From Chitinilyticum litopenaei DSM 21440 (GTDB lineage Bacteria; Pseudomonadota; Gammaproteobacteria; Burkholderiales; Chitinibacteraceae): DNA of 64,000 nucleotides. Each line of letters starts with the position of its first letter. The stretch's first letter is position 1. Of the stretch, positions 25,667-34,011 are shown piece by piece. The stretch covers positions 52,851 to 116,850 of the forward strand of contig NZ_KE386629.1 in NCBI RefSeq assembly GCF_000428145.1, read 5' to 3'. A program made the position numbers and the translations under genes. The notes beneath the pieces were generated by a model that saw only the letters and a list, made by a program, of their open reading frames with translations, ran no database searches and was not told where the DNA came from.

Positions 25667-26965
25667 CTACTCGGCCGCCAGTTGCGCCAGTGCGGCGGCC
25701 ACGTCGTCGTGTGCCACGCCTGCGCCGAGGCTGACCGGCGCATCGCTGAGCGCCGCCGCGCCTTCCTTCTTCAGCTTGCCTACCCATTGGCCCGCATCGC
25801 GGCCGGCGTCGAAGCCTTCGCTTTGCAGCAGCACGCGGCCGTCGTGGCTGGTGAGCTTGAAGTAGAAGCGGCCGTCAGCCTCGCGGTATTGCTTGAACAG
25901 CGGCAGTGCACCCTTCGCTTTCTCGGCATGGTCAGCCGGTTTGGCGATGGCGTTGAAGCGGCGCAAGCCCACGGCGTGGCGCAGTTCCTGCAGCAGCGGG
26001 GTGGCAATTGCCCGTGCCTTGCGCGCGCCGATCTGCAGCAGTTCTTCGATCTGCTCCGGGTTGGCCATCAGCGTTTCATAGCGGGCGCGCATCGGTGCGA
26101 TTTCGCGCTCGATCAACTGCACCAGCTGCTGCTTGGCCTCGCCCCAGCCGAGGCCGCCCACCAGCGCCGCACGGAAGGCCGCGGCTTCGTCGGCACTGGC
26201 GAAGGCTTCATAAATCGTCACCAGGTGCGAATTGTCGGGCTCTTTCGGCTCGCCCGGCAGTTTCGAGTCGGTAACGATGCGGGCAATCGCATCCTTGATG
26301 GCCTTGGCACCGCCCTCGAACAGCGGAATGGTGTTGTCGTAGGACTTGCTCATCTTGCGGCCGTCCAGACCCGGCAGCGTGGCCACGTGCTCTTCGATAT
26401 GCGCTTCCGGCAGCACGAACAGTTCGCGCCCGGCGCCAAAGGTGTGGTTGAAGCGGGCGGCGACGTCGCGCGCCATTTCGATGTGCTGGATCTGGTCGCG
26501 GCCGACCGGAATCTTGTGCGCGTTGAAGATCAGGATGTCGGCAGCCATCAGGATCGGGTAGCAGAACAGGCCCATGGTCACGCCGTGATCGGGCTCTTCG
26601 CCGGCGGCTTCGTTGGCGTCGGTGCTGGCCTTGTAGGCATGCGCGCGGTTCATCTGGCCCTTGGCGGTGACACAGGTGAGCAGCCAGTTCAGCTCGGTGA
26701 TTTCCGGAATATCGCTCTGGCGGTAGAAGGTCACGCGTTCCGGGTCCAGGCCGGCGGCGAGCCAGGTGGCGGCGATTTCGATGCGCGAGCGCTCGATGCG
26801 CGCCGGATCGTCGCACTTGATCAGCGCGTGGTAGTCGGCCAGAAAGAAAAACGCATCAACATCGGCCTTGCGGCTGGCTTCGATGGCCGGGCGGATCGCG
26901 CCGACGTAGTTGCCAAGGTGGGGAGTACCGGTGGTGGTAACGCCGGTCAGCACGCGCGTGGTCAT
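25667..26965 (-). CDS. trpS: tryptophanyl-tRNA synthetase
   Basis: The enzyme charges tRNA-Trp with tryptophan. The 432-residue class I synthetase has the HIGH-like motif TGTPHLGNY (residues 13-20), the Trp pocket region around [35 protein letters not shown], and the KMSKS loop ([11 protein letters not shown], near 200). It is about 100 residues longer than E. coli TrpS. The extra C-terminal part ([20 protein letters not shown], then [10 protein letters not shown]) looks like a small YegP/DUF1508-type fold, an extension seen in several betaproteobacteria. The start MTTRVLTG at 26965 follows GGACCAGGACTT. Confidence 0.93.
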   Translation of the reverse strand: MTTRVLTGVTTTGTPHLGNYVGAIRPAIEASRKADVDAFFFLADYHALIKCDDPARIERSRIEIAATWLAAGLDPERVTFYRQSDIPEITELNWLLTCVTAKGQMNRAHAYKASTDANEAAGEEPDHGVTMGLFCYPILMAADILIFNAHKIPVGRDQIQHIEMARDVAARFNHTFGAGRELFVLPEAHIEEHVATLPGLDGRKMSKSYDNTIPLFEGGAKAIKDAIARIVTDSKLPGEPKEPDNSHLVTIYEAFASADEAAAFRAALVGGLGWGEAKQQLVQLIEREIAPMRARYETLMANPEQIEELLQIGARKARAIATPLLQELRHAVGLRRFNAIAKPADHAEKAKGALPLFKQYREADGRFYFKLTSHDGRVLLQSEGFDAGRDAGQWVGKLKKEGAAALSDAPVSLGAGVAHDDVAAALAQLAAE

Positions 26966-27029
26966 AAGTCCTGGTCCTGTCAGAAACGGAAGAGCAATCA
27001 AGCTCGCGAGTTTAGCAGGACTGGACAGC

Positions 27030-27758
27030 TTACTGGTATTGCGCCGGTGGCTTGAAGCGGGCCAGGGCGTCGAAGATCTGTTGCTGGACTTCGGGGTTCA
27101 GACTGCCCTTGCGAAAGCCGAGGTAGAGCGGGTCGCTTTTCAGCGGCTCGTCGAGAATCATCACCTCGCCGGCGCGCGGTGTCAGCTCCGGATCGTTGCG
27201 CACCACATCCTCCAGCGACTTGGGGCTGGAGGACATCAGGATCACATCGATATTGCCGGCAAAGAGGTTGCGGATGCGCACTTCCAGGCTGGTGTCGCGC
27301 ACCATGGTGATCGTGCCGGCCCGCACTGCCGTATCGACGGCTTCGCCATAGCTGGCTCCAAGCTGGCTGCCGATGCGCTTGCCGCGCAGATCGTCAACGC
27401 TCTTGTAGCGGAAGGCCTTGCTGCGCAGGGTGGCGATGCGGATTTTCGAGTCATACACCACCGGCGAGTAGTCAAACAGCGTGGTGCGCTCCCTGGTATA
27501 GGACAGGCCAATGATGCCGCCCTTGCCGGCCAGTGCGGCGTTGTAGCTGCGATTCCAGGGCTGCAGCACCAGCCTTACCGGCAAGCCGGTCTGCTGGCGG
27601 ACGTGCTCGACGGCGGCAACGGCAATGCCCTGCATTTCGTTGTTTTCCAGCCAGGACATCGGCTTGTAGTCGATGTCGCCATAGATGAGGATTTCATGGG
27701 CGCGCAGCAGGCCCGGCAACAGGCCAAGCAGCAACAGCAAGGGCAGCAGTCGTTTCAT
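27030..27758 (-). CDS. polar amino-acid-type periplasmic binding protein
   Basis: The 242-residue protein has a signal peptide ([19 protein letters not shown]) and a type-2 periplasmic binding fold: [59 protein letters not shown] and [14 protein letters not shown]. It belongs to the SBP_bac_3 family, whose members bind amino acids for ABC import or act as sensors. No permease or ATPase is adjacent, so it may be a stand-alone sensor partner. The ATG at 27758 gives a clean signal peptide. It follows trpS on the same strand only by position; it is transcribed first and its stop lies 64 bases upstream of the trpS start. Confidence 0.8.
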   Translation of the reverse strand: MKRLLPLLLLLGLLPGLLRAHEILIYGDIDYKPMSWLENNEMQGIAVAAVEHVRQQTGLPVRLVLQPWNRSYNAALAGKGGIIGLSYTRERTTLFDYSPVVYDSKIRIATLRSKAFRYKSVDDLRGKRIGSQLGASYGEAVDTAVRAGTITMVRDTSLEVRIRNLFAGNIDVILMSSSPKSLEDVVRNDPELTPRAGEVMILDEPLKSDPLYLGFRKGSLNPEVQQQIFDALARFKPPAQYQ

Positions 27759-27838
27759 GGCGGGCTTCAGCAAGCATGAACGGGATGTAAGTCTAGTGCA
27801 CAGCGTCAGGCCGGGCGCAATCTTGCTAGACTGGCGGT

Positions 27839-28198
27839 ATGTCTGCATCCCCCCTTTTTTCCGGCACCGGCGTGCCTTCACCCTGCATCAAGCGCTGTGC
27901 GCTGGATGCCGATGGCGTGTGCAGCGGTTGCCGGCGCACCATCGCCGAAATCAGCCAGTGGTCGGCGCTGAGCGCCACCGAGCAGCGCGCCGTCTGGCAG
28001 CGCCTGCTGGCGCTGCCGCCACGCAGTGCAGAGAAACGCTGCAGCCAGTGTGGTGCGCTGTTTGTCTGTGGCACTGGCGGCCAGAATGGCGGCTGCTGGT
28101 GCGCCGATCTGCCGGCGCTGCTGCCGCTGGGCAGCGGGGCGGATTGCCGCTGTCCGGCCTGTCTGGCGCAGGCCGCACTGCTTCTGCCAGTAGCTTGA
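27839..28198 (+). CDS. DUF1289 / cysteine-rich CWC fusion protein
   Basis: This 119-residue protein joins two small cysteine-rich modules. Residues 12-60 match DUF1289 (SPCIKRCALDADGVCSGCRR, then TIAEISQWSALSATEQ). Residues 67-110 match the CWC family (KRCSQCGALFVCGTGGQNGG, then CWCADLP and CRCPACLA). The many Cys pairs suggest metal or Fe-S binding; neither module has a firmly known role. It begins 80 bases from the divergent binding-protein gene. The combination in one chain is worth noting. Confidence 0.75.
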   Translation: MSASPLFSGTGVPSPCIKRCALDADGVCSGCRRTIAEISQWSALSATEQRAVWQRLLALPPRSAEKRCSQCGALFVCGTGGQNGGCWCADLPALLPLGSGADCRCPACLAQAALLLPVA

Positions 28199-28824
28199 TG
28201 GTGCCTTTTTGTCCGGGTATTGGCTTGAAGCTCAATTTGCGTATGGGTTGGGTGCTTATGGGGTGGCTCTCGTCGGGCTTGCCCTTGTGTGCGCCATCCT
28301 GGCCGCTGGCCTGGCAGCCCCCGCTTCCCCTGCCGCAGCGGCATGCCGGCTGGCGCCGTCAGCGCTGTGCCGATCCGGCTGCGCGGGGCGCTGGCGTGCA
28401 GCGGCTCAAGCCGCGCCGTGTCCGGCCTGTTATGCTGTTGCCCTTCAGCTGCTGTTGAGGTTTTGCTTGCGCAGCCGCCGGCGCAAAACGCGCCCAGCCG
28501 GATGGCTCATCAAGCTGCCGGTTTGGCTGTTTTTGGCCTGATGATGCGTTGCAAAGCCCGCACATCGAATCGCCATGCTTCGGGCTTCGCGCCTGGCATC
28601 AGGCCCAAACAGCACAGATGGGCCGTGCAAACATAACGTCAGCAGAACCAGGCAGGTGTTGAAGAAGCCGGATTTGCGGCCGGCCTCAGGCGCCGGGCAA
28701 AGCCCGGCGCAAATCATTGCCTGTAATATCAATGGCTTGTTTTTGGTTGAGCTGCGTTTTTTTGGCGAAGCCGCAAAAACGGGCCGCAGGCTGTGTTTAC
28801 CAGCCTGTTAGCGAGGAGAGAGCC
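28199..28824. other. 626-bp intergenic region, no supported gene
   Basis: A 110-codon frame on the plus strand (from 28209) has no ribosome site, no recognised domain and a low-complexity Ala/Arg composition, so I reject it. The region contains one strong hairpin at 28690-28710 and an AT-rich stretch (about 28720-28800) that probably carries the promoter of the downstream S4-domain gene. Confidence 0.5.
28690..28710. repeat. GC-rich hairpin
   Basis: GCGCCGGGC, loop AAA, GCCCGGCGC: perfect 9-base arms. No T-run follows directly on the plus strand (AAATCATTG), so termination is possible but unproven. Confidence 0.5.
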
Positions 28825-29058
28825 ATGCAGGCATTTGAAGTGGAAATCGATCAGGACTACATCCCGCTGAACGATTTGCTGAAGATCACCGGAGTGGTGG
28901 ACAGCGGGGGCGCCGGCAAGGCGCTGGTGGCGACCGGGGTGGTGCAGGTCGATGGTCAGCAGGAGCTGCGCAAGACCTGCAAGATTCGCCCCGGACAATG
29001 CGTGCTCGTCGATGAGGCGGTGGAAATCCGCGTCGTGGCGGCGGGCGCGTCCGAATAG
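28825..29058 (+). CDS. RNA-binding S4-domain protein (YbcJ-like)
   Basis: The 77-residue protein is essentially one S4 domain: YIPLNDLLKITGVVDSGGAG, KALVATGVVQVDGQQELRKT and CKIRPGQCVLVD, matching the YbcJ/YaaA-type small RNA-binding proteins. Such proteins bind structured RNA through the Lys/Arg surface; the exact target is not known. A clear ribosome site GAGGAGAG precedes the ATG at 28825. It stands alone, facing the TPR gene at the end of the polyamine cluster. Confidence 0.85.
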   Translation: MQAFEVEIDQDYIPLNDLLKITGVVDSGGAGKALVATGVVQVDGQQELRKTCKIRPGQCVLVDEAVEIRVVAAGASE

Positions 29059-29136
29059 CGGGGTATGTGACCAGAACCCTTTATTGGAAAAGGTTGTGGG
29101 ATGGTAGGGGTTTGGGTATGCTGCGGCGGCAGCTGC

Positions 29137-30156
29137 TCATGCCCCTGGGGGCAGGAAGCCTGGCAGCTGTGCCAGCAGTTCCCCCGGCGCCTGCCAGTGG
29201 CGGGCGTTGCTGCTTTGCAGGCTGATGACACGCTCGCGATAGGCGGCCGCCTGCACGGGCTCGCCAAGCTGTGCGCAGTAATGCGCGGCCTGGCGGCACA
29301 GCCGCGCCTCGACATGGGTCATGCGGTCTTCGGCGACGATGCGCAGGGCGCGCTGGATCAGGTCCAGCGCCAGCGTCAGCTGTTCGTGGCGGGCGTAAAG
29401 GTCGGCCAGCAGCCCCAGCAGATTGGCTTCGCACCAGTGCGAGGGCGTGAAGACCAGCAGGGAGAGACCTTCTTCGGCCAGGTTTTCCGCTTCGTCCTGT
29501 CGACCGTGCTCCAGCTCGATCTCGGCCAGGCGCAGCAGGATTTCCGGCTGGAAAAAACGGAAATCGTGGGTGCGGCACTCGGTCAGCGCATCTTGCAGAA
29601 TGCTTCTGGCCTCGGCGCTGTTGCCCAGCTCGCGCAAGGTCCAGCCCAGGCTGATGGCCGCCTTGCTGTGCAGATAGATATTGCCCAGCGGCATGGCGAG
29701 CGCCATGGCCGCGCGATGAAAGCGTGACGCCAGCCTGGTCTGGCCAAAGGCGCTGCAGCAATGGCCAAGACCGATGTAGCTCATGCAGCGCAGCTCGTCG
29801 CTCAGCGCCACGCTGGCGCCCAGTTCCAGCGTGAAGGACCAGTGGCGCAGTGCCGGAACGTATTCGCCCGCGGTGTAGAATTCGCGCCCCAGCCGCTCGT
29901 GGATGGCGGGTTCCAGCGTCAGCAGGTGGTGGCGGCGACAGGTGGCCAGTGCTTCGAGCAACTCGGCGCGTGCGCCGACCTGCTGGCCGAGCTGGTCTTC
30001 GATCAGGCCCAGCAGGATGGCGGCGCGGATCTGGCCTTCGGCATCGTCGTTTTGCCGCAGGCGCGCCAGCAGCCGCCGGCAATGCTGCAGCGTGATCATC
30101 GGCTCATTGAAAAGATTGCGTTCCAGTGCCGCGAGTTCCTGAGCGAAGGGGGTCAT
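29137..30156 (-). CDS. TPR-repeat protein at the end of the polyamine operon
   Basis: The 339-residue protein consists largely of helical tetratricopeptide-like repeats from about residue 20 to 310 (for example ILLRLAEIELEHGRQDEAEN and LLADLYARHEQLTLALDLIQ), resembling MalT-type TPR arrays. No signal peptide, DNA-binding or enzyme motif is seen. The ATG at 30156 overlaps the stop of speD by four bases (ATGA) and is preceded by AAGGAG, so it is translated in step with speD. TPR arrays bind peptides or proteins; here the partner may be a member of the cluster. Function is unknown. Confidence 0.75.
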   Translation of the reverse strand: MTPFAQELAALERNLFNEPMITLQHCRRLLARLRQNDDAEGQIRAAILLGLIEDQLGQQVGARAELLEALATCRRHHLLTLEPAIHERLGREFYTAGEYVPALRHWSFTLELGASVALSDELRCMSYIGLGHCCSAFGQTRLASRFHRAAMALAMPLGNIYLHSKAAISLGWTLRELGNSAEARSILQDALTECRTHDFRFFQPEILLRLAEIELEHGRQDEAENLAEEGLSLLVFTPSHWCEANLLGLLADLYARHEQLTLALDLIQRALRIVAEDRMTHVEARLCRQAAHYCAQLGEPVQAAAYRERVISLQSSNARHWQAPGELLAQLPGFLPPGA

Positions 30157-30530
30157 GCCGCGCGCTCCTTTGCGTCGGCCATCACCGCTCCGCGCAGGAT
30201 GCGCTGCACATCCTGCACGCCGGGTTGCAGGCTTTCCTGCAGGCTGCGCAGCGCGGCCTCGCTTTCGGCGTGGCCGCACATGAAAAGATCAATGGCGGCA
30301 TAGCCGTGTTCCGGCCAGGTATGGATGCTGATGTGCGATTCCATCAGCAGCAGCACGCCGGTCACGCCCTGTCCTGCGCCGAAATGGTGGAAGTGCTGTT
30401 GCAGGATGGTGGCGCCACCAGCCCGGGCGGCAGCCAGCAGCGCGGTGGTGATGCGCTGCGGGTCGGCCAGCAGCGCCGCATCGCAGCCGTGAAAATCGGC
30501 CAGCAGGTGCCGGCCCAGTGCTTCGGGCAT
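30153..30530 (-). CDS. speD: S-adenosylmethionine decarboxylase proenzyme
   Basis: SpeD makes decarboxylated S-adenosylmethionine, the aminopropyl donor for spermidine synthesis. The 125-residue chain matches the short bacterial class, which cleaves itself to form a pyruvoyl group. By spacing, Ser65 (in MESHISIHTWPE) is the cleavage Ser, His70 and Cys85 (LFMCG) are the processing and proton-donor residues, exactly as in Thermotoga maritima (63, 68, 83). GRHLLADFHGC is the usual start. The ATG at 30530 overlaps the stop of the small lipoprotein gene (TAATG). It faces a spermidine-synthase-like gene 3.5 kb away in the same cluster. Confidence 0.92.
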   Translation of the reverse strand: MPEALGRHLLADFHGCDAALLADPQRITTALLAAARAGGATILQQHFHHFGAGQGVTGVLLLMESHISIHTWPEHGYAAIDLFMCGHAESEAALRSLQESLQPGVQDVQRILRGAVMADAKERAA

Positions 30531-30679
30531 TACTTGTGGCCTCCACCGGAGCTCCAGCCGCTGGAAGAGCCGCTGCTCCAGCCGCGTGTGCTGCTGCCGC
30601 CGGAGCACGAGCTCATGTTGAAGAGCGTCGCCAGCGACACGATGGCAATGCAGTAGGCCTTGTAAAATCCGCGCCCCAT
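30530..30679 (-). CDS. 49-residue Ser/Gly/Trp-rich putative lipoprotein
   Basis: A short open frame starts at the ATG at 30679, four bases after the DUF4178 stop, and ends in a TAA that overlaps the speD ATG (TAATG). It begins MGRGFYKAYCIAIVSLATLF, a signal-peptide-like hydrophobic run, then NMSSCSGG, a plausible lipobox with Cys25. The rest is low-complexity, WSSGSSSGWSSGGGHK. The exact stop/start overlaps on both sides argue that it is translated. I know no named family. Its likely place is the periplasmic face of a membrane, beside the other membrane proteins of the operon. Confidence 0.7.
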   Translation of the reverse strand: MGRGFYKAYCIAIVSLATLFNMSSCSGGSSTRGWSSGSSSGWSSGGGHK

Positions 30680-30683
30680 GACC

Positions 30684-32147
30684 TTAGTCGTCCTTGTTGA
30701 ATTTCAGTGGCAGGCGCAGCAGCCACCAGGCGAGCACGGTCCAGAACAGTCCGCTGCCAAAGCTGCCAAACAGCAGCAGCGGTACATTGATCACCAGCAG
30801 CCAGACAATGGCCATGATGGAAAGCTTGTTCAGATCGGCCGGATCATCGGCCTCGCCGGTCTCGTATTTGGGCGTGACAATCTCTTTCTTGCCAAACCAT
30901 TGCGCCACCAGTTCGTTGGTCAGCTTTTTCGAGCGCGACCAGTTGATTTCGCTGGCCGTGCTTTCCTTGGCCAGTCGCACGCCATTGCGTTCGTATTCGC
31001 GGTAGGTGGTGATGTCGCCGACCTTCACGCGCCAGTTGAACGCGCCGGCGGCGTAAGTCACGCGCGCGTCGTAGGCCGGGTAGAGCTTGCGGTACTGCTC
31101 CTTGTTGAGCGTGACCGAGTTTTCGCTCCAGGCTTCCGGCCACTTGTCGAGCACGCTGGCGTCGTACCAGCCCTCGCGCGTTTCCACCAGCCAGCGAAAG
31201 CCCTTGTGCTTGTGGTAAAGCAGGTATTCGCTCCAGCCCGAATCGTCATCGCCGACTTCTTCCAGCTCGACCAGGCCGATGATGCTCCACCAGTGATCGC
31301 CATCAATCGTTGCCGAGTCGCCAACATCCAGCGTGGCGTGATAGCGGTTGGCTTCCTCGTGCTTGGCCAGCACCGTGGCACGGTCACCCGAGCAGTCGAC
31401 CTCGCTGTGGCAGGCGGGGCAGACCAGCTGGGTGGCGACGCCGGCCTTGTAATTGAGCGGGCTGCCGCAGTTCGGGCAGTCGAGCACATTGTTGGCGCCC
31501 TTGAGCTTGCCGGCGCTCTGCAGGATCTGGTCGCCATCGCGCAGCAGCTGGCAGTTGAGCTCCGCAAGCGTGACCGGCGAGCCGACATAGAGCCTCGGGG
31601 CGGCATCCGAATAGTCGATGGTCAGGAAGCGGTCGCCCGAGCGGCAGTCGACGACCTTTGCTTCATAACCCGCGCCGACGACAAAGGGCAACTCGCCCTG
31701 GCCGCCGACACAGCGCGCCGTGCGCACATCGGTGGCGACAAAGCTGCGCCCGGCGTGTTCAAAGCGGAATTCGGGCCGCATCTGCTCGAAGGGCGTGGCG
31801 TTCTTGGCCGGGCCGATGTCGAGCGTGACCATGTACTGGCCCGACGCGTCGGCCAGCCAGCCGCCCTGGCCGTCGTCGAACATCACATACCATTCGTTCC
31901 ACAGCCCTGCGTCGTAATGCAGCTGGATGCGGCCGACGACGGTGAAGCTGCGTTTGGCAAACGTGCCCGAGGTGCCGATCTGGATCGGCGAATAATCCTC
32001 GAGTACCTTGCCGATCTTGCCGATGTCCCTGACCTCGTCGGCATCGCGCAGCACGGTGCTCTGGCAGTACTCGCATACGGCGATCGTCGAGATCGTCGAG
32101 CGGAACAGCACTTCGGCGCCACAACTGGGGCAGGCGGTACGGTACAT
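30684..32147 (-). CDS. DUF4178 zinc-ribbon membrane protein
   Basis: The 487-residue protein has two zinc ribbons (CPSCGAEV...CEYC near residue 5-28; CPNCGSPLNYKAG...CPAC near 225-255), each followed by a DUF4178-type segment (IGTSGTFAKRSFTVVGRIQL; VGDSATIDGDHWWSIIGLVE, then DDDSGWSEYLLYHKHKGFRW). It ends with one or two membrane segments (about 440-480). DUF4178 proteins typically occur beside SPFH, DUF350 and polyamine genes, as here, but their activity is unknown. I chose the ATG at 32147 (MYRTACPSC); an upstream TTG at 32159 is possible. The next gene begins four bases after the stop. Confidence 0.75.
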   Translation of the reverse strand: MYRTACPSCGAEVLFRSTISTIAVCEYCQSTVLRDADEVRDIGKIGKVLEDYSPIQIGTSGTFAKRSFTVVGRIQLHYDAGLWNEWYVMFDDGQGGWLADASGQYMVTLDIGPAKNATPFEQMRPEFRFEHAGRSFVATDVRTARCVGGQGELPFVVGAGYEAKVVDCRSGDRFLTIDYSDAAPRLYVGSPVTLAELNCQLLRDGDQILQSAGKLKGANNVLDCPNCGSPLNYKAGVATQLVCPACHSEVDCSGDRATVLAKHEEANRYHATLDVGDSATIDGDHWWSIIGLVELEEVGDDDSGWSEYLLYHKHKGFRWLVETREGWYDASVLDKWPEAWSENSVTLNKEQYRKLYPAYDARVTYAAGAFNWRVKVGDITTYREYERNGVRLAKESTASEINWSRSKKLTNELVAQWFGKKEIVTPKYETGEADDPADLNKLSIMAIVWLLVINVPLLLFGSFGSGLFWTVLAWWLLRLPLKFNKDD

Positions 32148-32164
32148 AAAGTCGTTCAAACCTC

Positions 32165-32263
32165 AACGCAGAGGCGCAGAGACGCAGAGAAAACCGGAGA
32201 AGCAAATGTCATCTGTGCAAGCATGGAATTTCGCATTTCTCCGCGCCTCTGCGTCGCTGCGTT
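32165..32263. repeat. palindromic repeat of the CGCAGAGG type
   Basis: AACGCAGAGGCGCAGAGACG starts the left arm (32165) and the right arm ends CTCTGCGTCGCTGCGTT (to 32263); about 28 bases on each side pair imperfectly. It sits inside the operon between the SPFH and DUF4178 genes. It is a GC-shifted relative of the CACAGAGG repeats at 15.7 and 21.9 kb. Confidence 0.6.
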
Positions 32264-32326
32264 GGGTGTTGATTTCCGGTGAAGCCCGGGTAGGGTGTGC
32301 AAATCCCACTGGGATTTGCGCACCGC

Positions 32327-33451
32327 TCACCCCAGCAACTTTTTCAGCACTTCGGCCTTGGCCGTGTCGTAATCGGCCTGGCTGATCAGGCAGGCGTCGA
32401 GCAGGCCCTTGAGCTTGGCGAGTTTGGCCTGCGGATCATCCGCTTCAGCAGCGGCCGGCGCTGCGGGAGCCGGCGCGGCAGGCGCCGCTGGCGTGCTGCC
32501 GGCGACCATGCCGACGCCCACGCCGCCATCCGCCCCCATGACCACACCGGCCGCCGCCGGAGCGACAGGCTGCTGGACTGCGCCCGGATTGAGTGCAGTC
32601 TGCATCGCGCCCGCCATCACCTGGCCCATGCCGATGCCGGCGGCCATGCTCGCGCCGATGCCGGCCATGCCGCCCTCGTTCTGCGCGGCCAGCGGAATCG
32701 CGTTGGCGGCCTGGTACTGCGTGTAGGTCTGCATATTGCCGATCATGCCCATGCTGATGCGGGTGTCGAGCGCCTTTTGCAGTTCTTCGGGCAGCGAGAC
32801 GTTTTCAACGGCGAAGTTGTCCAGCAGCAGGCCGTACTTGGCGAATACCGGAACCAGCGCTTCCCTGATCTTCTCGCCCATCAGGCCCTGGTTGCCGGCC
32901 ATGTCGATGAAGGGGACGCCGGAGGCGCCCAGCGCGCTGGTCATGGTGGAGACCACCAGATTGCGCAGCTGCTGCTCGACCTCCTCGCGCGTGTAACTCT
33001 CGCGCGTGCCGCTGATTTCGGTATAGAAGAGCCTGGGGTCGGCGATCTTGTAGGAATAGATGCCGAAGGCGCGCATGCGCACCATGCCGAAATCCGCATC
33101 GCGGATGGTGATCGGCTGCGGCGTGCCCCACTTGCGACCGAGCTGCAGGCGGGTGCTGAAGAAGTAGACATCCGACTTGAAGGGCGACTGGAACAGCTTG
33201 TCCCAGTTTTTCAGGTAGGTCAGCACCGGCAGGGTCTGCGTGGTCAGCTTGTACATCCCCGGCGCAAACACGTCGGCGATCTTGCCTTCGTTGACGAACA
33301 CCGCTGCCTGTGATTCGCGCACGGTGAGGCTGCCGCCGTACTGGATTTCGTTGTCGGCCATCGGATAGCGCCAGGACAATACGCCATCCTGATCCTCCTG
33401 CCATTCCAGGATGTCGATAAACTGTTTCTTGATGAATGAACCGAGACCCAT
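32327..33451 (-). CDS. SPFH/Band-7 protein with C-terminal SHOCT domain
   Basis: The 374-residue protein belongs to the YdjI-like (virion-core-like) SPFH group: MGLGSFIKKQFIDILEWQED, SLTVRESQAAVFVNEGKIAD, FAPGMYKLTTQTLPVLTYL and REEVEQQLRNLVVSTM. A Gly/Met/Ala/Pro-rich linker (about 265-335) leads to a SHOCT motif (DPQAKLAKLKGLLDACLISQ) at the C-terminus. SPFH proteins form membrane-associated oligomeric rings or scaffolds. There is no N-terminal signal, so it may bind membranes peripherally through the amphipathic start. It follows DUF350 by 94 bases in the same operon. Confidence 0.85.
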   Translation of the reverse strand: MGLGSFIKKQFIDILEWQEDQDGVLSWRYPMADNEIQYGGSLTVRESQAAVFVNEGKIADVFAPGMYKLTTQTLPVLTYLKNWDKLFQSPFKSDVYFFSTRLQLGRKWGTPQPITIRDADFGMVRMRAFGIYSYKIADPRLFYTEISGTRESYTREEVEQQLRNLVVSTMTSALGASGVPFIDMAGNQGLMGEKIREALVPVFAKYGLLLDNFAVENVSLPEELQKALDTRISMGMIGNMQTYTQYQAANAIPLAAQNEGGMAGIGASMAAGIGMGQVMAGAMQTALNPGAVQQPVAPAAAGVVMGADGGVGVGMVAGSTPAAPAAPAPAAPAAAEADDPQAKLAKLKGLLDACLISQADYDTAKAEVLKKLLG

Positions 33452-33545
33452 GTTGCTGACTCCAGTGACTTAGATCGGTTTGTGGGTATTGATCGGCAGG
33501 GCTTCTGCCGCAATGGTCATGCCAATATGCGTGGCTGGGTATGTG

Positions 33546-33947
33546 TCAGGACAGGCTGCCGGCGTTGATGATGCCCACTGCCAGCGACACGCTGCCCGAG
33601 AAGGCGCCGACGGCGATGTTGTTTTCGATCAGCGCCTGCGCGAGCCCCTTGATGCAGCGGCTCAGCACGATATGCACCAGGATCTGCACCAGCATGGCCA
33701 GCGCGCCCCAGATCAGGAAATAGTGCAGCATGTTGACGTGCCAGGCGCTGGAGGCCAGCGTGAGCGAGAAGCCGATCAGCGCGCCGCCGTAAGACAGCGC
33801 TGCCGCCGTGCAGCCTTCGCGGATCAGTTTCAGCTCGTCCAGCGGCGTCACTTTTGCATACAGCACGGAGAACACGAGCAACAGCGCGATGCCGCTGCCC
33901 AGATAGCTCAGATAAGTCAGCAACAGCGGCAGATACGTGGCGAACAT
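33546..33947 (-). CDS. DUF350 membrane protein
   Basis: The 133-residue protein has four hydrophobic segments and matches DUF350: ELKLIREGCTAAALSYGGAL, IGFSLTLASSAWHVN, and LVHIVLSRCIKGLAQALIEN, with the two-fold layout of the family. It is an inner-membrane protein of unknown function that often sits beside SPFH, PspA and polyamine genes. The ATG at 33947 is preceded by AAGGAAC. It is the first gene of the minus-strand operon, and its start lies 64 bases from the divergent spermidine-synthase-like gene, so the two halves of the cluster share a promoter region. Confidence 0.85.
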   Translation of the reverse strand: MFATYLPLLLTYLSYLGSGIALLLVFSVLYAKVTPLDELKLIREGCTAAALSYGGALIGFSLTLASSAWHVNMLHYFLIWGALAMLVQILVHIVLSRCIKGLAQALIENNIAVGAFSGSVSLAVGIINAGSLS

Positions 33948-34011
33948 GCGGGTTCCTTGCGGCAATCAGGCATAATGCCGTTCATTCTTACCCAAATTAC
34001 AAGTTTTTGCC

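Noticed and set aside
28209..28541. 110-codon plus-strand frame with hydrophobic and Cys-rich parts
   Set aside because: No ribosome site, low-complexity composition and no recognisable domain. The gap is better read as non-coding.
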